Notes: generated from the sequence alone by a model not told the origin. A DNA stretch of 26,075 nucleotides from MADRE2 sp964397015 (GCA_964397015.1 CAYNHL010000043.1:1-26075), one strand, 5' to 3'. Numbered from the stretch's first letter, positions 1-7,854 are shown. Translations and numbers: made by a program.

Positions 1-40
1 GCCAGCGTTCATTCTGAGCCAGGATCAAACTCTCCAGTTA
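1..40 (-). rRNA. rrs: 16S ribosomal RNA, 5' end only (partial)
   Basis: Read on the minus strand, the first 33 bases contain the universal bacterial 16S 5' sequence AGAGTTTGATCCTGGCTCAG followed by AATGAACGCTGGC. Aligning that primer site to E. coli position 8 puts the mature 5' end near position 40. The gene leaves the window at base 1, so only its first ~40 nt are present. It lies downstream of the glp/GGDEF genes on the same strand but has its own promoter. Confidence 0.97.
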
Positions 41-162
41 TAATCCTAAATTTACTAAAACTCTTTTTGGTCTCTTTCAAGACCCGCTTTTCTTCTTCAC
101 TGACCAATTTTCAAAGATCAAAAAAAAACTTTCAGAGACAAACAGGTTCTCTCTCTGAAAGA
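41..162 (-). other. rRNA operon leader with boxA-like element and small hairpin
   Basis: This is the transcribed leader between the inferred start near 162 and 16S. On the minus strand it contains TGATCTTTGAAAA (108-120), close to the boxA antitermination element TGCTCTTTAACAA. It also has a small stem-loop with GGTCT/AGACC arms at 69-73 and 80-84, which could take part in Nus-factor loading or RNase III processing. The assignment rests on position and motif resemblance. Confidence 0.6.
120..161 (-). terminator. Hairpin plus U9 tract (terminator-like) at the start of the rrn leader
   Basis: The arms CTTTCAGAGA (129-138) and TCTCTGAAAG (152-161) are perfect 10-bp complements with a 13-nt loop. 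On the minus strand they are followed directly by nine T residues (120-128), the layout of an intrinsic terminator. It could end read-through from the GGDEF gene that stops at 250. It also lies downstream of the rrn promoter, so rRNA transcripts must pass it, and the boxA-like site comes immediately after. Confidence 0.6.
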
Positions 163-169
163 TCTGCGC

Positions 170-198
170 ATAATGCATGATTTTTTTTTGTTTGTCAA
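170..198 (-). promoter_or_regulatory. rrn promoter, TTGACA -35 and CATTAT -10
   Basis: On the minus strand the -35 hexamer TTGACA (193-198) is a perfect consensus match. After a 17-bp spacer comes CATTAT (170-175), a 4/6 match to the -10 consensus. The predicted start is near 162-163. An AT-rich tract from 199 to 250 would serve as an UP element. It is the only convincing promoter between the GGDEF stop codon and 16S. Confidence 0.65.
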
Positions 199-201
199 AT
201 C

Positions 202-235
202 TTTTTTTAACACAATCCTTTTATTTTTTTAACAC
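202..235 (-). repeat. Two 12-bp direct repeats, 22 bp apart, upstream of the rrn -35
   Basis: TTTTTTTAACAC occurs at 202-213 and again at 224-235 (GTGTTAAAAAAA on the transcribed strand). The 22-bp period is close to two helical turns, so both A-tracts face the same side of the DNA just upstream of the rrn -35 box. This fits a bent UP element or a two-site binding target. The function is inferred. Confidence 0.5.
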
Positions 236-249
236 TTTGATTTTTAATA

Positions 250-1335
250 TTATTTCAATTTAGAAAACTCTACGGTCCTGTTACGCCCCTGGTTTTTAGC
301 TGCATACAGCGCCTTGTCTGCCCTTTCAATCCAAGTTTCAGCTTCAATTGGGGCTGATGATGCTAAAGCCTTTATGCAGGCAATACCAAAGGACAATGTC
401 AACGGATGCTCAAGAGTCTTTCCGGTCTGCTGTCGCCCTTCGCTGTCAATGCGTGAAAACTGCGTGTCTTCTATCTGCCGCCTGATTCTTTCAACGATCT
501 TGCGGGCCGTCTGCTCATCGGTGTCATCGAGCACGAGCAGAAATTCCTCCCCGCCGTACCGGCCGGCCACGTCAAAGTACTGCCTCATGGAACTGTTAAG
601 AATGGCTGCCACCTGTTTTAAAACAAGGTCCCCCTGAAGATGGCCATAGGTATCATTGATTTTCTTGAAATGGTCGATATCCGCCATAGCAATGCAGGCC
701 CTGGTATCCGGTTTCCGGGATGCCCGGCTTGAAAGGCGCTCAACTTCCTGCTTTATACTGCGGCTGTTCAAAAGCCCTGTCAGATGATCATAAACCGCTT
801 CATGGGCATAACCGTTCTTTATCAAAAACAGGCTCAAAAAATTACACATGATATCAAAGGCACTGATATCCTGCTCGAGAATCGAGGATTCGGTCCCGTA
901 AAAATCACCGCCAAGAAGATAGGATGAGCCAAATTCTTCGGGCACATAAATATAACCTGCAATATCACAGCCTGTACCCGGAATATTGGCAAAAGAAACC
1001 TGCCTGGTCCTGTAGGCCTCGACCTCGTTGGCATACACGGGATCCGGGCTGTCCATGCTGATCCGCAGTTGTTCTTTTCCTGCAAGATCCTTTCTGAATC
1101 CGGCCGGGTCCATGACCCTTACCACTTCGAGCATCAGTCGGCCGTTGATCTCGTTTGTCACCTTGTAAAGTACGCTGGCTGTAAAATTCATGGTTGTCTG
1201 TATGATATCGAGCGGATAGGCAAAATCTTGTTCATTGCCTGGTTCAGACTGCGGCTTGGCATAGGCCTCTGACAGATCTGCCAGATGGGCCAGCAGTTTT
1301 TCAGCACTGGTTTTTTGTTTTTTTTCTGAATTCAT
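250..1335 (-). CDS. Diguanylate cyclase with N-terminal sensor region (GGDEF)
   Basis: This 361-residue protein should make cyclic di-GMP from two GTP. The GGDEF domain spans about residues 180-360: it opens with DHLTGLLNSRS, has the metal-binding MADIDHFKKIND segment (Asp219), and an active-site GGEEF at 261-265. The first ~175 residues look like a GAF-type small-molecule sensor, but I cannot name the ligand. No transmembrane segment or signal peptide is seen, so it is probably cytoplasmic. The canonical inhibitory RxxD site is absent: Asp255 is in place but position 252 is Gln. The ATG at 1335 is chosen over an upstream in-frame start at 1476 because AAAGGAA lies just ahead of it and the longer form would overlap glpB. 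Only 10 bp separate it from glpB, so it is probably the last gene of the glp operon. Confidence 0.88.
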   Translation of the reverse strand: MNSEKKQKTSAEKLLAHLADLSEAYAKPQSEPGNEQDFAYPLDIIQTTMNFTASVLYKVTNEINGRLMLEVVRVMDPAGFRKDLAGKEQLRISMDSPDPVYANEVEAYRTRQVSFANIPGTGCDIAGYIYVPEEFGSSYLLGGDFYGTESSILEQDISAFDIMCNFLSLFLIKNGYAHEAVYDHLTGLLNSRSIKQEVERLSSRASRKPDTRACIAMADIDHFKKINDTYGHLQGDLVLKQVAAILNSSMRQYFDVAGRYGGEEFLLVLDDTDEQTARKIVERIRRQIEDTQFSRIDSEGRQQTGKTLEHPLTLSFGIACIKALASSAPIEAETWIERADKALYAAKNQGRNRTVEFSKLK

Positions 1336-1345
1336 GAACTTTCCT

Positions 1346-2629
1346 TTAAATTTCCTGCAGGGCGCCCTCCACTGCCATAAAGGCCGTGGCAATGGAAAAC
1401 CCGGCACCTGACCGCGTGCGCATCCAGTCCTGGCCGGCCAAAATGGAGCCTGCCGCAAACAGTCTTTGATGAACAATATTCCCTTTGCGGTCCACCGGCC
1501 TGAAATCCTTGTCTACAGCAATACCGGCCAGGTTTATACCATGGCCGGCCGGATCGAAAAAATCAGCTGCATGCCAGTCTTCCCTGTTTTCCGGCTGGCA
1601 GACGTCCAGGTTGAACAAAGGTTCATGGATATTATGGATGTCTGCCTCAAGTCCACCTCCCAGGAACCTTCCTGCAGCCAGCACCACCGATCCTGTATGG
1701 ATAACTCCCCTGTTCATATCGGTCTGGATTTCAAGAAGGAATCCTTGCCGGCCATCATGCTGTGCCCTGGTAATCAGCTGGTTTCCCAGCACGGTTACCG
1801 GTGACTGGCTCAGTGAACTGTAAAAGGCCTGCTTGAGACGGATACCGGCCACAGACATGGGAGTGGTCGGAATTTCAAATACCTTTACCCCCAGCCGGGT
1901 TTCCAGCCTCTTTTTAATCCGGGACGTGCTCTGGTATCCCAGCACTGCCGGCAGCCCCAGGTGTGTTTCAGTCTTAAGCACTCTCCGGATGGTGCCAACC
2001 AGTTCATCCTGAACTGTCTGTGATTCCATTAGCTGGGCAAGGGCTGGCGCAAGCAGGTCAGGCTGCTCCCCGGTCGAGGGAAAGAGAATCTGTTCATGCC
2101 TCAGTTTCGGCCATCTATTGTGCTGCATGGCATGTACAAAGGCGGCGCTGAATTCCCGCAATCCCTTGAAACCGAGTATGAGGCAGGGCGGTTTTGCCTT
2201 AACTGCCCGCGCATTGTCCATCATGGAGACCGGCATCCTGAAAGTTGGCTTGAGGGTGCCAAAGGGGGTCAGCACCATGTGATTGGACCTGGGGGTCCCG
2301 GTATATTCAAGCCCCTGCTTCTTCAGTGCGGCTGTAACCTCGTCAAAGGCCTGCTCTATCTTACCTGGCGGTATATGGCCCATTGGATGCTCCGGCCTTG
2401 TGGCGGACAGGTCTGCCAAGGCTGCCCAGGGTCTTGTGCAGCAGGAACCTGAATCCGGGACAGGCACCCCCCAGAGGTCCAGCAGTCCGCTGGCAGACTC
2501 GAAAGTACCTGCCCCTCCTGCCAGAACGGTTTTTATGCCCCGGTTGGCGGCGAATACGGCTGCGGCCATTCCGGCCATGCCCGCTCCGATTATCAAAAGG
2601 TCTGTTTCCATGGTTTCAGGTACCAGCAT
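1346..2629 (-). CDS. glpB: Anaerobic glycerol-3-phosphate dehydrogenase subunit B
   Basis: This 427-residue flavoprotein subunit is close to E. coli GlpB (about 419). GlpB is the FMN/FAD subunit that, with GlpA, oxidises sn-glycerol 3-phosphate to dihydroxyacetone phosphate and passes electrons towards the membrane. The N-terminus has a Rossmann FAD motif, LLIIGAGMAGMAAAVFAANRG, slightly after the start. The C-terminus has the family ending with LAAGSILAGQDWMRTRSGAG, and GRFLGGGLE in the middle. It begins 2 bp after the glpA stop, with AGGTG ahead of the ATG, so translation is probably coupled. No glpC (iron-sulfur membrane anchor) follows; a GGDEF gene does. Confidence 0.9.
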   Translation of the reverse strand: MLVPETMETDLLIIGAGMAGMAAAVFAANRGIKTVLAGGAGTFESASGLLDLWGVPVPDSGSCCTRPWAALADLSATRPEHPMGHIPPGKIEQAFDEVTAALKKQGLEYTGTPRSNHMVLTPFGTLKPTFRMPVSMMDNARAVKAKPPCLILGFKGLREFSAAFVHAMQHNRWPKLRHEQILFPSTGEQPDLLAPALAQLMESQTVQDELVGTIRRVLKTETHLGLPAVLGYQSTSRIKKRLETRLGVKVFEIPTTPMSVAGIRLKQAFYSSLSQSPVTVLGNQLITRAQHDGRQGFLLEIQTDMNRGVIHTGSVVLAAGRFLGGGLEADIHNIHEPLFNLDVCQPENREDWHAADFFDPAGHGINLAGIAVDKDFRPVDRKGNIVHQRLFAAGSILAGQDWMRTRSGAGFSIATAFMAVEGALQEI

Positions 2630-2631
2630 TA

Positions 2632-4212
2632 TTACACCTGTTCCCTGTCAAGTCCCAGAAAAGAACAATACAGGGCCTCGCAGAATTCGGCCTGGGCCAA
2701 CTGGCTGCCCCACAGTACCGGGCGCTGTCCCTTGAAGCGTTCCTGCAGCAGGTCTTTGACATTGAAAATCCCCTGGTTTTCTGTCAGATACGCCTGGTCA
2801 TACATGTACCCGGTGACTCTCAGGCTGCACAACGCTCCCTGGCAGGCCCCCTTTCCAAGGCGAGAATGAATTCGCAGGGCGTTCAGGTCGGCTGTTTCCC
2901 TGTTTTCTTTCAACCAGGAAACCAGGTGTCTAAAATGGGCCCGGGGAATCATTTCACATTCACACATGATGCCGTCTTTGGTGTCAGGTTTCCTGGCCCA
3001 TGCATGAACGGACAACCCGGCCCCTGTCAGCTGGGACGGGGAGCTGGAACGAAGCCTGACCGTGTGGGTGGTACAGGGGGAAAAACGGTTCAGTTTCCGC
3101 GCTGCAAGGTCGGCGGCTTTTTTGGCCATCAGCCGGTAGGTGGTCAATTTTCCTCCTGTGATGGTTATCAGGTTATCCACGCCCTGGTCCTGGTGCTCCA
3201 TCAGGACAAACCCCCGAGATACGGTTCTGTCATCCCGGCCTGCTCCCTGCCGGGTGGTGCCCACCAGGGGGCGGACCCCTGCATACGAACGGATATATCG
3301 TGTATGTGCCAGTGACGGTATCATCCTTGCTCCCTCTGCAGCAAGAAAACCTGCTTCCCTGATCGTCGGCCTGATATCATCCAGGTTGTCCATGCGCTCG
3401 GAAGTGGTGCCGAACACGGACACCGTGCCGCCGGGAACCAGGATATCACCGTCTGCCGGTGGACGCAGACGGTTCACGACAGTATCGGTAATCCGGTTAT
3501 GGGTGATCAGCAGAGTGCCTTTTGAATAAATCATTTCCAAAGGGATGCCGGCCAGGCCGCATACCAGGCCGGCCCAGGCCCCTGCAGCATTGATCACTAC
3601 CTGTGCCGCCACCCGGACCACCTTCCCGGTCAATTGATCCGTCAGAATACAGGTCGTTATATCCCGGCCGGACAGCTCAAATTTGTTCAGCCGGCAATGC
3701 CCCCGGAACCGGGCTCCATGTTCCATGGCCTGGTAGAGATTCTCCAGGCTCAAATGAAAGGGGTCCACGGCAGCGTCATCCACCAGGAACGCAGCGACAA
3801 GATCGGGAGACAGACCAGTTTCCATTTCACGGGCCTCGGCAACGGTCAGGGGCTGGCATGAAATCCCGGCCGTCCGGCAAGCCCCGGGAAATTCAGAGAT
3901 GTATGATTCATCATCCCCCCGGACCGCCACATACAGCCCTGTGCAAGCATCGATGCACTGGGGAGCGATCTGTTTTAAAATCTGCGCTTCATCCCTGCAC
4001 TCAACCGCAGACACAGGATCAGATACCACATAACGGGCCCCGCTGTGGAGCAGGCCGTGATTCCGGCCCGATGCCCCGGAATTGATATTTCCCTCTTCCA
4101 CGACCATGCAGTCGATACCGCGCAGGGACAGGTCCCGGGCTATGCCGGTTCCGGTAATCCCTCCGCCTATAACGAGAACAAGGGTTTCATATGTTTCGGC
4201 TGCCTTGTACAN
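2632..4212 (-). CDS. glpA: Anaerobic glycerol-3-phosphate dehydrogenase subunit A (start codon in assembly gap)
   Basis: This is the catalytic FAD subunit that oxidises glycerol 3-phosphate to dihydroxyacetone phosphate. The N-terminus carries the dinucleotide motif VIGGGITGTG (about residues 14-23) and a conserved GASGRNHGLLHSGARY stretch. The C-terminus carries a BFD-like iron-sulfur domain with Cys417, Cys419, Cys457 and Cys462 (C-x-C ... C-x4-C), as in GlpA of glpABC systems. The start is partly hidden by ten N. The codon at 4212-4210 reads NTG, immediately before TAC-AAG-GCA, and AAGGAG (4225-4230) lies 12 nt upstream if the gap length is right. This predicts 526 residues, starting M-Y-K-A-A-E, against about 542 in E. 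coli. A longer open frame reaching into glpK is an artefact. It follows glpK by 26 bp. Confidence 0.88.
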   Translation of the reverse strand, partial: XYKAAETYETLVLVIGGGITGTGIARDLSLRGIDCMVVEEGNINSGASGRNHGLLHSGARYVVSDPVSAVECRDEAQILKQIAPQCIDACTGLYVAVRGDDESYISEFPGACRTAGISCQPLTVAEAREMETGLSPDLVAAFLVDDAAVDPFHLSLENLYQAMEHGARFRGHCRLNKFELSGRDITTCILTDQLTGKVVRVAAQVVINAAGAWAGLVCGLAGIPLEMIYSKGTLLITHNRITDTVVNRLRPPADGDILVPGGTVSVFGTTSERMDNLDDIRPTIREAGFLAAEGARMIPSLAHTRYIRSYAGVRPLVGTTRQGAGRDDRTVSRGFVLMEHQDQGVDNLITITGGKLTTYRLMAKKAADLAARKLNRFSPCTTHTVRLRSSSPSQLTGAGLSVHAWARKPDTKDGIMCECEMIPRAHFRHLVSWLKENRETADLNALRIHSRLGKGACQGALCSLRVTGYMYDQAYLTENQGIFNVKDLLQERFKGQRPVLWGSQLAQAEFCEALYCSFLGLDREQV

Positions 4213-4221
4213 NNNNNNNNN
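4212..4221. other. Assembly gap (10 N)
   Basis: Ten consecutive undetermined bases lie between the glpK stop (4239-4241) and the first readable glpA codons, covering the first base of the likely glpA start codon. The true gap length is unknown. The base composition on either side does not change, so a simple short gap is likelier than a misjoin. Confidence 0.95.
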
Positions 4222-4238
4222 GGGCTCCTTTTTTTGGC

Positions 4239-5777
4239 TTACTGCCAGTTCAATGTCCGCTGCACCGCCTTTTTCCATCCTTCATACAGGTGCGCACGGG
4301 TGTCGTATGTCATGGATGGGTTCCATGTGAAACATACGGACCAGTTTTTTTTCAATTCACGGCGGTCCGCGTAGAATCCCGATGCCAGGCCCGCGGCATA
4401 CGCCGCTCCCAGCGCCGTGGTTTCCGTCACCTGTGGCCGGATCACCGGCACCCCAAGAATATCGGATTGAAACTGCATGAGCAGATTGTTTTCCACCATG
4501 CCGCCGTCAACCTTTAATTCCTTTAGCCCGAACTTACCCAGACCCTGGTCCAGGCCCTGGCCGGCAAAATCCCGGGCTATGGCATCCACGATATCCCGGG
4601 TCTGGAAAGCGCTTGCCTCCAGTACGGCCCGGGCCAGGTGACCTTTGTTGGCAAACTGTGTAAGGCCGGCGATCACCCCCCGGGCATCGGACCGCCAGTA
4701 AGGGGCAAAAAGACCTGAAAAAGCAGGTACGCAGTAAACATCGCCATTGTCGTCAACCGTACCGGCCAGGGTCTCGATTTCCGGTGCCGTCGCCACCAGG
4801 CCAAGATTGTCCCTAACCCACTGCACCAGGGCGCCTGCATATGCGATGGAGCCTTCCAGCGCGTACACTGCAGGTTGCCCCGCTACCTGGAAAGCCGGCG
4901 TGGTCAAAAGGCCGTGGCCGGAAAATACCGGTTTGCGGCCTGTATTGAACAATAAAAAACATCCCGTGCCGTAGGTGTTTTTGGCTTCACCCGGCTCAAA
5001 GCAGGTCTGGCCGAACAAAGCGGCCTGCTGGTCTCCGAGGACACCACAGATGGGAACCGGAACATCGAAAGGTCCGCCTTCCACTGCAGAGCCAAAGGAA
5101 GCCGCGTCCACAGACGGAACGATATGGGGCAGGGTGTGGCCGGGAATTTCCATTACCTGCAGAAGATCCTGGTCCCATGCCAGGGTGTTGATATTCATGA
5201 GCAGGGTGCGGGACGCGTTGGTGACATCGGTGACATGAATTCCTTTGCCCGGCCCTCCGGTAAGATTCCAGACCAGCCAGGAATCCATGGTGCCGAAACA
5301 CAGCCTTCCCTTGTCTGCCGCCTGCCGGGCACCGGGCACGTTATCGAGGATCCATTTCATTTTCGGTCCGGAAAAATAGGTGGCCACGGGCAGCCCGGTC
5401 TGCTTTCGGAACCGGTCCTGGCCCCCTTCCTTGATCAGCCTGTTGCAGATATCTCTGGTCCGGGTGCACTGCCAGACAATGGCCGGACACAAAGGTTTTC
5501 CCGTTGTCCTGTCCCAGGCCACAACTGTTTCGCGCTGGTTGGTTATCCCTATGCATGCCAGGTCCCGGCCTGAAATCCGGGCCCTGGACAAGGCTTTTTC
5601 AATGACTTTCACGGTATTTTTCATGATCTGAACCGGGTCGTGGGCCACCCATCCGGGCTTTTCACAGATCTGTTCGTGGGCCAGCTGCCCGCTGCCGGCA
5701 ATGGTTCCGTTACGGTCAAAAACTATAAACCTGGTGCTGGTGGTTCCCTGGTCCAATGCGCCAATATAATCGGCCAT
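4239..5777 (-). CDS. glpK: Glycerol kinase
   Basis: This 512-residue FGGY-family kinase phosphorylates glycerol to sn-glycerol 3-phosphate with ATP, supplying GlpAB. The N-terminal phosphate-binding segment is GALDQGTTSTRF (residues 6-17). Glycerol-contacting residues known from E. coli are in place: Arg82-Glu83 (ITNQRETVV), Tyr134 (ATYFSGPK) and Asp249 (GVLGDQQAALFGQ). NTYGTGCFLL marks the second nucleotide loop. Its length matches the family (about 500). The ATG at 5777 follows AAAGGAGCT at good spacing. That Shine-Dalgarno sits inside the end of the preceding cbiA-like gene, whose stop is only 2 bp away, so the two are co-transcribed. No glycerol facilitator (glpF) or G3P transporter is in the window. 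Confidence 0.95.
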   Translation of the reverse strand: MADYIGALDQGTTSTRFIVFDRNGTIAGSGQLAHEQICEKPGWVAHDPVQIMKNTVKVIEKALSRARISGRDLACIGITNQRETVVAWDRTTGKPLCPAIVWQCTRTRDICNRLIKEGGQDRFRKQTGLPVATYFSGPKMKWILDNVPGARQAADKGRLCFGTMDSWLVWNLTGGPGKGIHVTDVTNASRTLLMNINTLAWDQDLLQVMEIPGHTLPHIVPSVDAASFGSAVEGGPFDVPVPICGVLGDQQAALFGQTCFEPGEAKNTYGTGCFLLFNTGRKPVFSGHGLLTTPAFQVAGQPAVYALEGSIAYAGALVQWVRDNLGLVATAPEIETLAGTVDDNGDVYCVPAFSGLFAPYWRSDARGVIAGLTQFANKGHLARAVLEASAFQTRDIVDAIARDFAGQGLDQGLGKFGLKELKVDGGMVENNLLMQFQSDILGVPVIRPQVTETTALGAAYAAGLASGFYADRRELKKNWSVCFTWNPSMTYDTRAHLYEGWKKAVQRTLNWQ

Positions 5778-5779
5778 GA

Positions 5780-7213
5780 TCAGCTCCTTTCACAATGGGA
5801 GAGAGTGGTTTTGCAGGTATAGTCAAACTCCTGGCACTTCCTGACAAAATGAGCGGCACTCGCAGGATTGCTGCCGAAATGCACATGAAAATATGATCCC
5901 AGGGTCTGGTGGACCTGATAACCTTTCAGCGACAAAGCCTTTCCGGCTCTTCCGGTAACCTGGAAAACATCTGACATCACCTGGCCGTCCTCTTTTTCAC
6001 TTAAAGGGACAAGAGAGGAATAATGGAACTCATGACCCCTTAGAACAGCTCCCTTTTCACCGACAGGGGTATCCCGGGTCAGTAATATCTCCCTGTAACC
6101 CAGTGACTTGAGCTCAGAATGCATTTTAACCTGGAAGGGAAAACACCCGGCCATGGGAAACAATCCGTTCCTGTCCATGTCTGAGATTGCGCTGCAAAGA
6201 TACATGAATCCGCCGCATTCAGCAAAAATCGGCATACCGGCCTGACAGTTTTCACGTACTTGCGCCAGCAGGTTGTCCTGCCCGGACAGGCTTGGTGCAT
6301 AAAGCTCGGGATAACCGCCGCCCAGGTAAATCCCGCTTATATCCGGTGGCAGACAGTTGTCGGCCATCGGTGAAAAAAATACAAGTTCCGCCCCAAAACC
6401 TTCTATAAACGACAGGTTGTCCCGGTAATAAAAACAAAAGGCCTCATCCTTTGCCACTGCGATCCTGGTTTTTTTTCCATGCAGCACGGTCCCTGCACTG
6501 AAAAGAGGTTTTCTGCTTGAAACCAGACTCGGCGACGATACTGTTTCAAGCAGGGTTTCCATTTGCACGAACCGGTCCACCATGGATACCAGGGTATCCT
6601 TGTATGAGCTGTCTAACTGGATTTCCGAAGCGGTTACCAGACCCAGGTGCCTTTCCTTGAGCGTAATATCCGGATTTTTCGGCAAATAGCCAAGGCAGGG
6701 CATATCACAGGCTGCTTCAACCGCGGTTTTCAAGTACTGGTAGTGAGACTGGCTGCCCACCCTGGTAAATATCACCCCTGCAAACGAAAGGCGTGAATCA
6801 AAGATTTCAAACCCCTTGACCATGGCCGCCGCACTCCTGGCCATGCCGCCGGCATCCACCACCAGGATGACATCGAGACCGAGCCAGTCCGCCATCTGTG
6901 CAGTCGAACCTGCCGGGCTGACGGCATCAAACCCGTCATAAAGCCCCATCACTCCTTCAACCACGGCCACGTCTGCACCTTCAGCATGGTATGCAAAAAG
7001 TGAGCGATTACAGGACTTTGACAGCATCCAGGAATCGAGATTGCAGGAATGGCGGCCCGTGATCACCGTATGGTGGCCCGGATCGATAAAATCAGGACCT
7101 ACCTTGAAGGGGGCCACCTTATATCCTTTGGCTGTCAGCCAGGCCATGATCGCCATGCTGACAGTTGTTTTTCCGCTCCCGCTGCAGGTGCCCCCGATGA
7201 TAAAGCCTTTCAT
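5780..7213 (-). CDS. cbiA: Cobyrinate a,c-diamide synthase family (CbiA; DsrN/CfbB possible)
   Basis: This 477-residue protein has two domains. The N-terminal dethiobiotin-synthetase-like ATPase has a P-loop GGTCSGSGKTT (residues 7-17), then FKVGPDFIDPGHH and VEGVMGLYDG. The C-terminal class I-type glutamine amidotransferase has nucleophile Cys333 in FAECGGFMYLC and a GHEFHYS motif near residue 394. Members use ATP and glutamine to amidate the a and c acetate side chains of a tetrapyrrole. CbiA acts on cobyrinate in B12 synthesis. The homologues DsrN (siroheme of dissimilatory sulfite reductase) and CfbB (Ni-sirohydrochlorin) share this architecture, so the substrate is not settled by sequence alone. 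It overlaps ynjF by 4 bp (ATGA) and runs into glpK. No other corrinoid gene is nearby. Confidence 0.88.
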   Translation of the reverse strand: MKGFIIGGTCSGSGKTTVSMAIMAWLTAKGYKVAPFKVGPDFIDPGHHTVITGRHSCNLDSWMLSKSCNRSLFAYHAEGADVAVVEGVMGLYDGFDAVSPAGSTAQMADWLGLDVILVVDAGGMARSAAAMVKGFEIFDSRLSFAGVIFTRVGSQSHYQYLKTAVEAACDMPCLGYLPKNPDITLKERHLGLVTASEIQLDSSYKDTLVSMVDRFVQMETLLETVSSPSLVSSRKPLFSAGTVLHGKKTRIAVAKDEAFCFYYRDNLSFIEGFGAELVFFSPMADNCLPPDISGIYLGGGYPELYAPSLSGQDNLLAQVRENCQAGMPIFAECGGFMYLCSAISDMDRNGLFPMAGCFPFQVKMHSELKSLGYREILLTRDTPVGEKGAVLRGHEFHYSSLVPLSEKEDGQVMSDVFQVTGRAGKALSLKGYQVHQTLGSYFHVHFGSNPASAAHFVRKCQEFDYTCKTTLSHCERS

Positions 7214-7854
7214 GAAGCCTCCTGTTCGCCGGAAACCGGCTTATGCTTCAAAAGAATTGCATACCCGCTTTTAATCCGGGTTATGGTGGTAACCACGCAC
7301 ATTCCGGCGAAAATACCGGCCAGTAACGGAAACCATGCCGGAAACAGGCAGAAAAGAGTAAAAAACAGTATGGTTTCAGTTCCTTCTGTCAGCCCTCCCA
7401 GGTAATAAATGGATTTTTTGGGATAGACCACATTGTCCATGCGGTGTTTGGCCGCCATTACTGCAAAGGCCAGAAAACTGGTTCCCGTACCGGCAAAGGC
7501 TGAAATCAAAACTACAGCTGCCAGTGCATTGGCCCCGGGATCTGCAAACGCGAACCCGGCCACGACCAGAGTATAGAAAACAAAATCCAGGCAGATATCC
7601 AGAAAAGCTCCCGAATCACTGGCCTTTTTCTGTCTTGCCAGGGCACCGTCAATGCCATCCATGATCCGATTTGCCAGGATAAATGCCAGTGCGGATTTGT
7701 ACCAGCCTGCCGCAATCATGAAACACCCGGCCGCACCTACACAGAATCCTGCCACTGTGACCCGGTCCGGGGATACATTTGCCCTGGCAAGAAACCGGGC
7801 GGGAAAATCCAACAGGGGCCTGAAAAGCCGTGTCATGAATGGATCAAGCATCAT
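7210..7854 (-). CDS. ynjF: CDP-alcohol phosphatidyltransferase, YnjF type
   Basis: This 214-residue integral membrane enzyme has the CDP-alcohol phosphatidyltransferase signature. The motif D-x2-D-G-x2-A-R ... G-x3-D-x3-D is visible with Asp66, Asp69, Gly70, Ala73, Arg74, Gly82, Asp86 and Asp90. About five or six hydrophobic helices follow the family pattern. Such enzymes transfer a phosphatidyl or similar group from a CDP-activated donor to an alcohol, as in phospholipid head-group synthesis. It is called YnjF because it sits right after a YnjBCD transporter, as E. coli ynjF does. Its 5' end overlaps ynjD by 11 bp and its 3' end overlaps the cbiA-like gene by 4 bp. The acceptor alcohol is unknown. 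Glycerol 3-phosphate made by the downstream glpK is one candidate. Confidence 0.8.
   Translation of the reverse strand: MMLDPFMTRLFRPLLDFPARFLARANVSPDRVTVAGFCVGAAGCFMIAAGWYKSALAFILANRIMDGIDGALARQKKASDSGAFLDICLDFVFYTLVVAGFAFADPGANALAAVVLISAFAGTGTSFLAFAVMAAKHRMDNVVYPKKSIYYLGGLTEGTETILFFTLFCLFPAWFPLLAGIFAGMCVVTTITRIKSGYAILLKHKPVSGEQEAS

Noticed and set aside
1336..1476. Longer N-terminus for the GGDEF protein (start at 1476)
   Set aside because: It would lie in another frame over the glpB 3' end, and AAAGGAA marks the ATG at 1335.
4213..4278. Longer N-terminus for GlpA across the N run into glpK
   Set aside because: The upstream residues are glpK sequence read out of frame; the family Rossmann motif begins shortly after the NTG at 4212.
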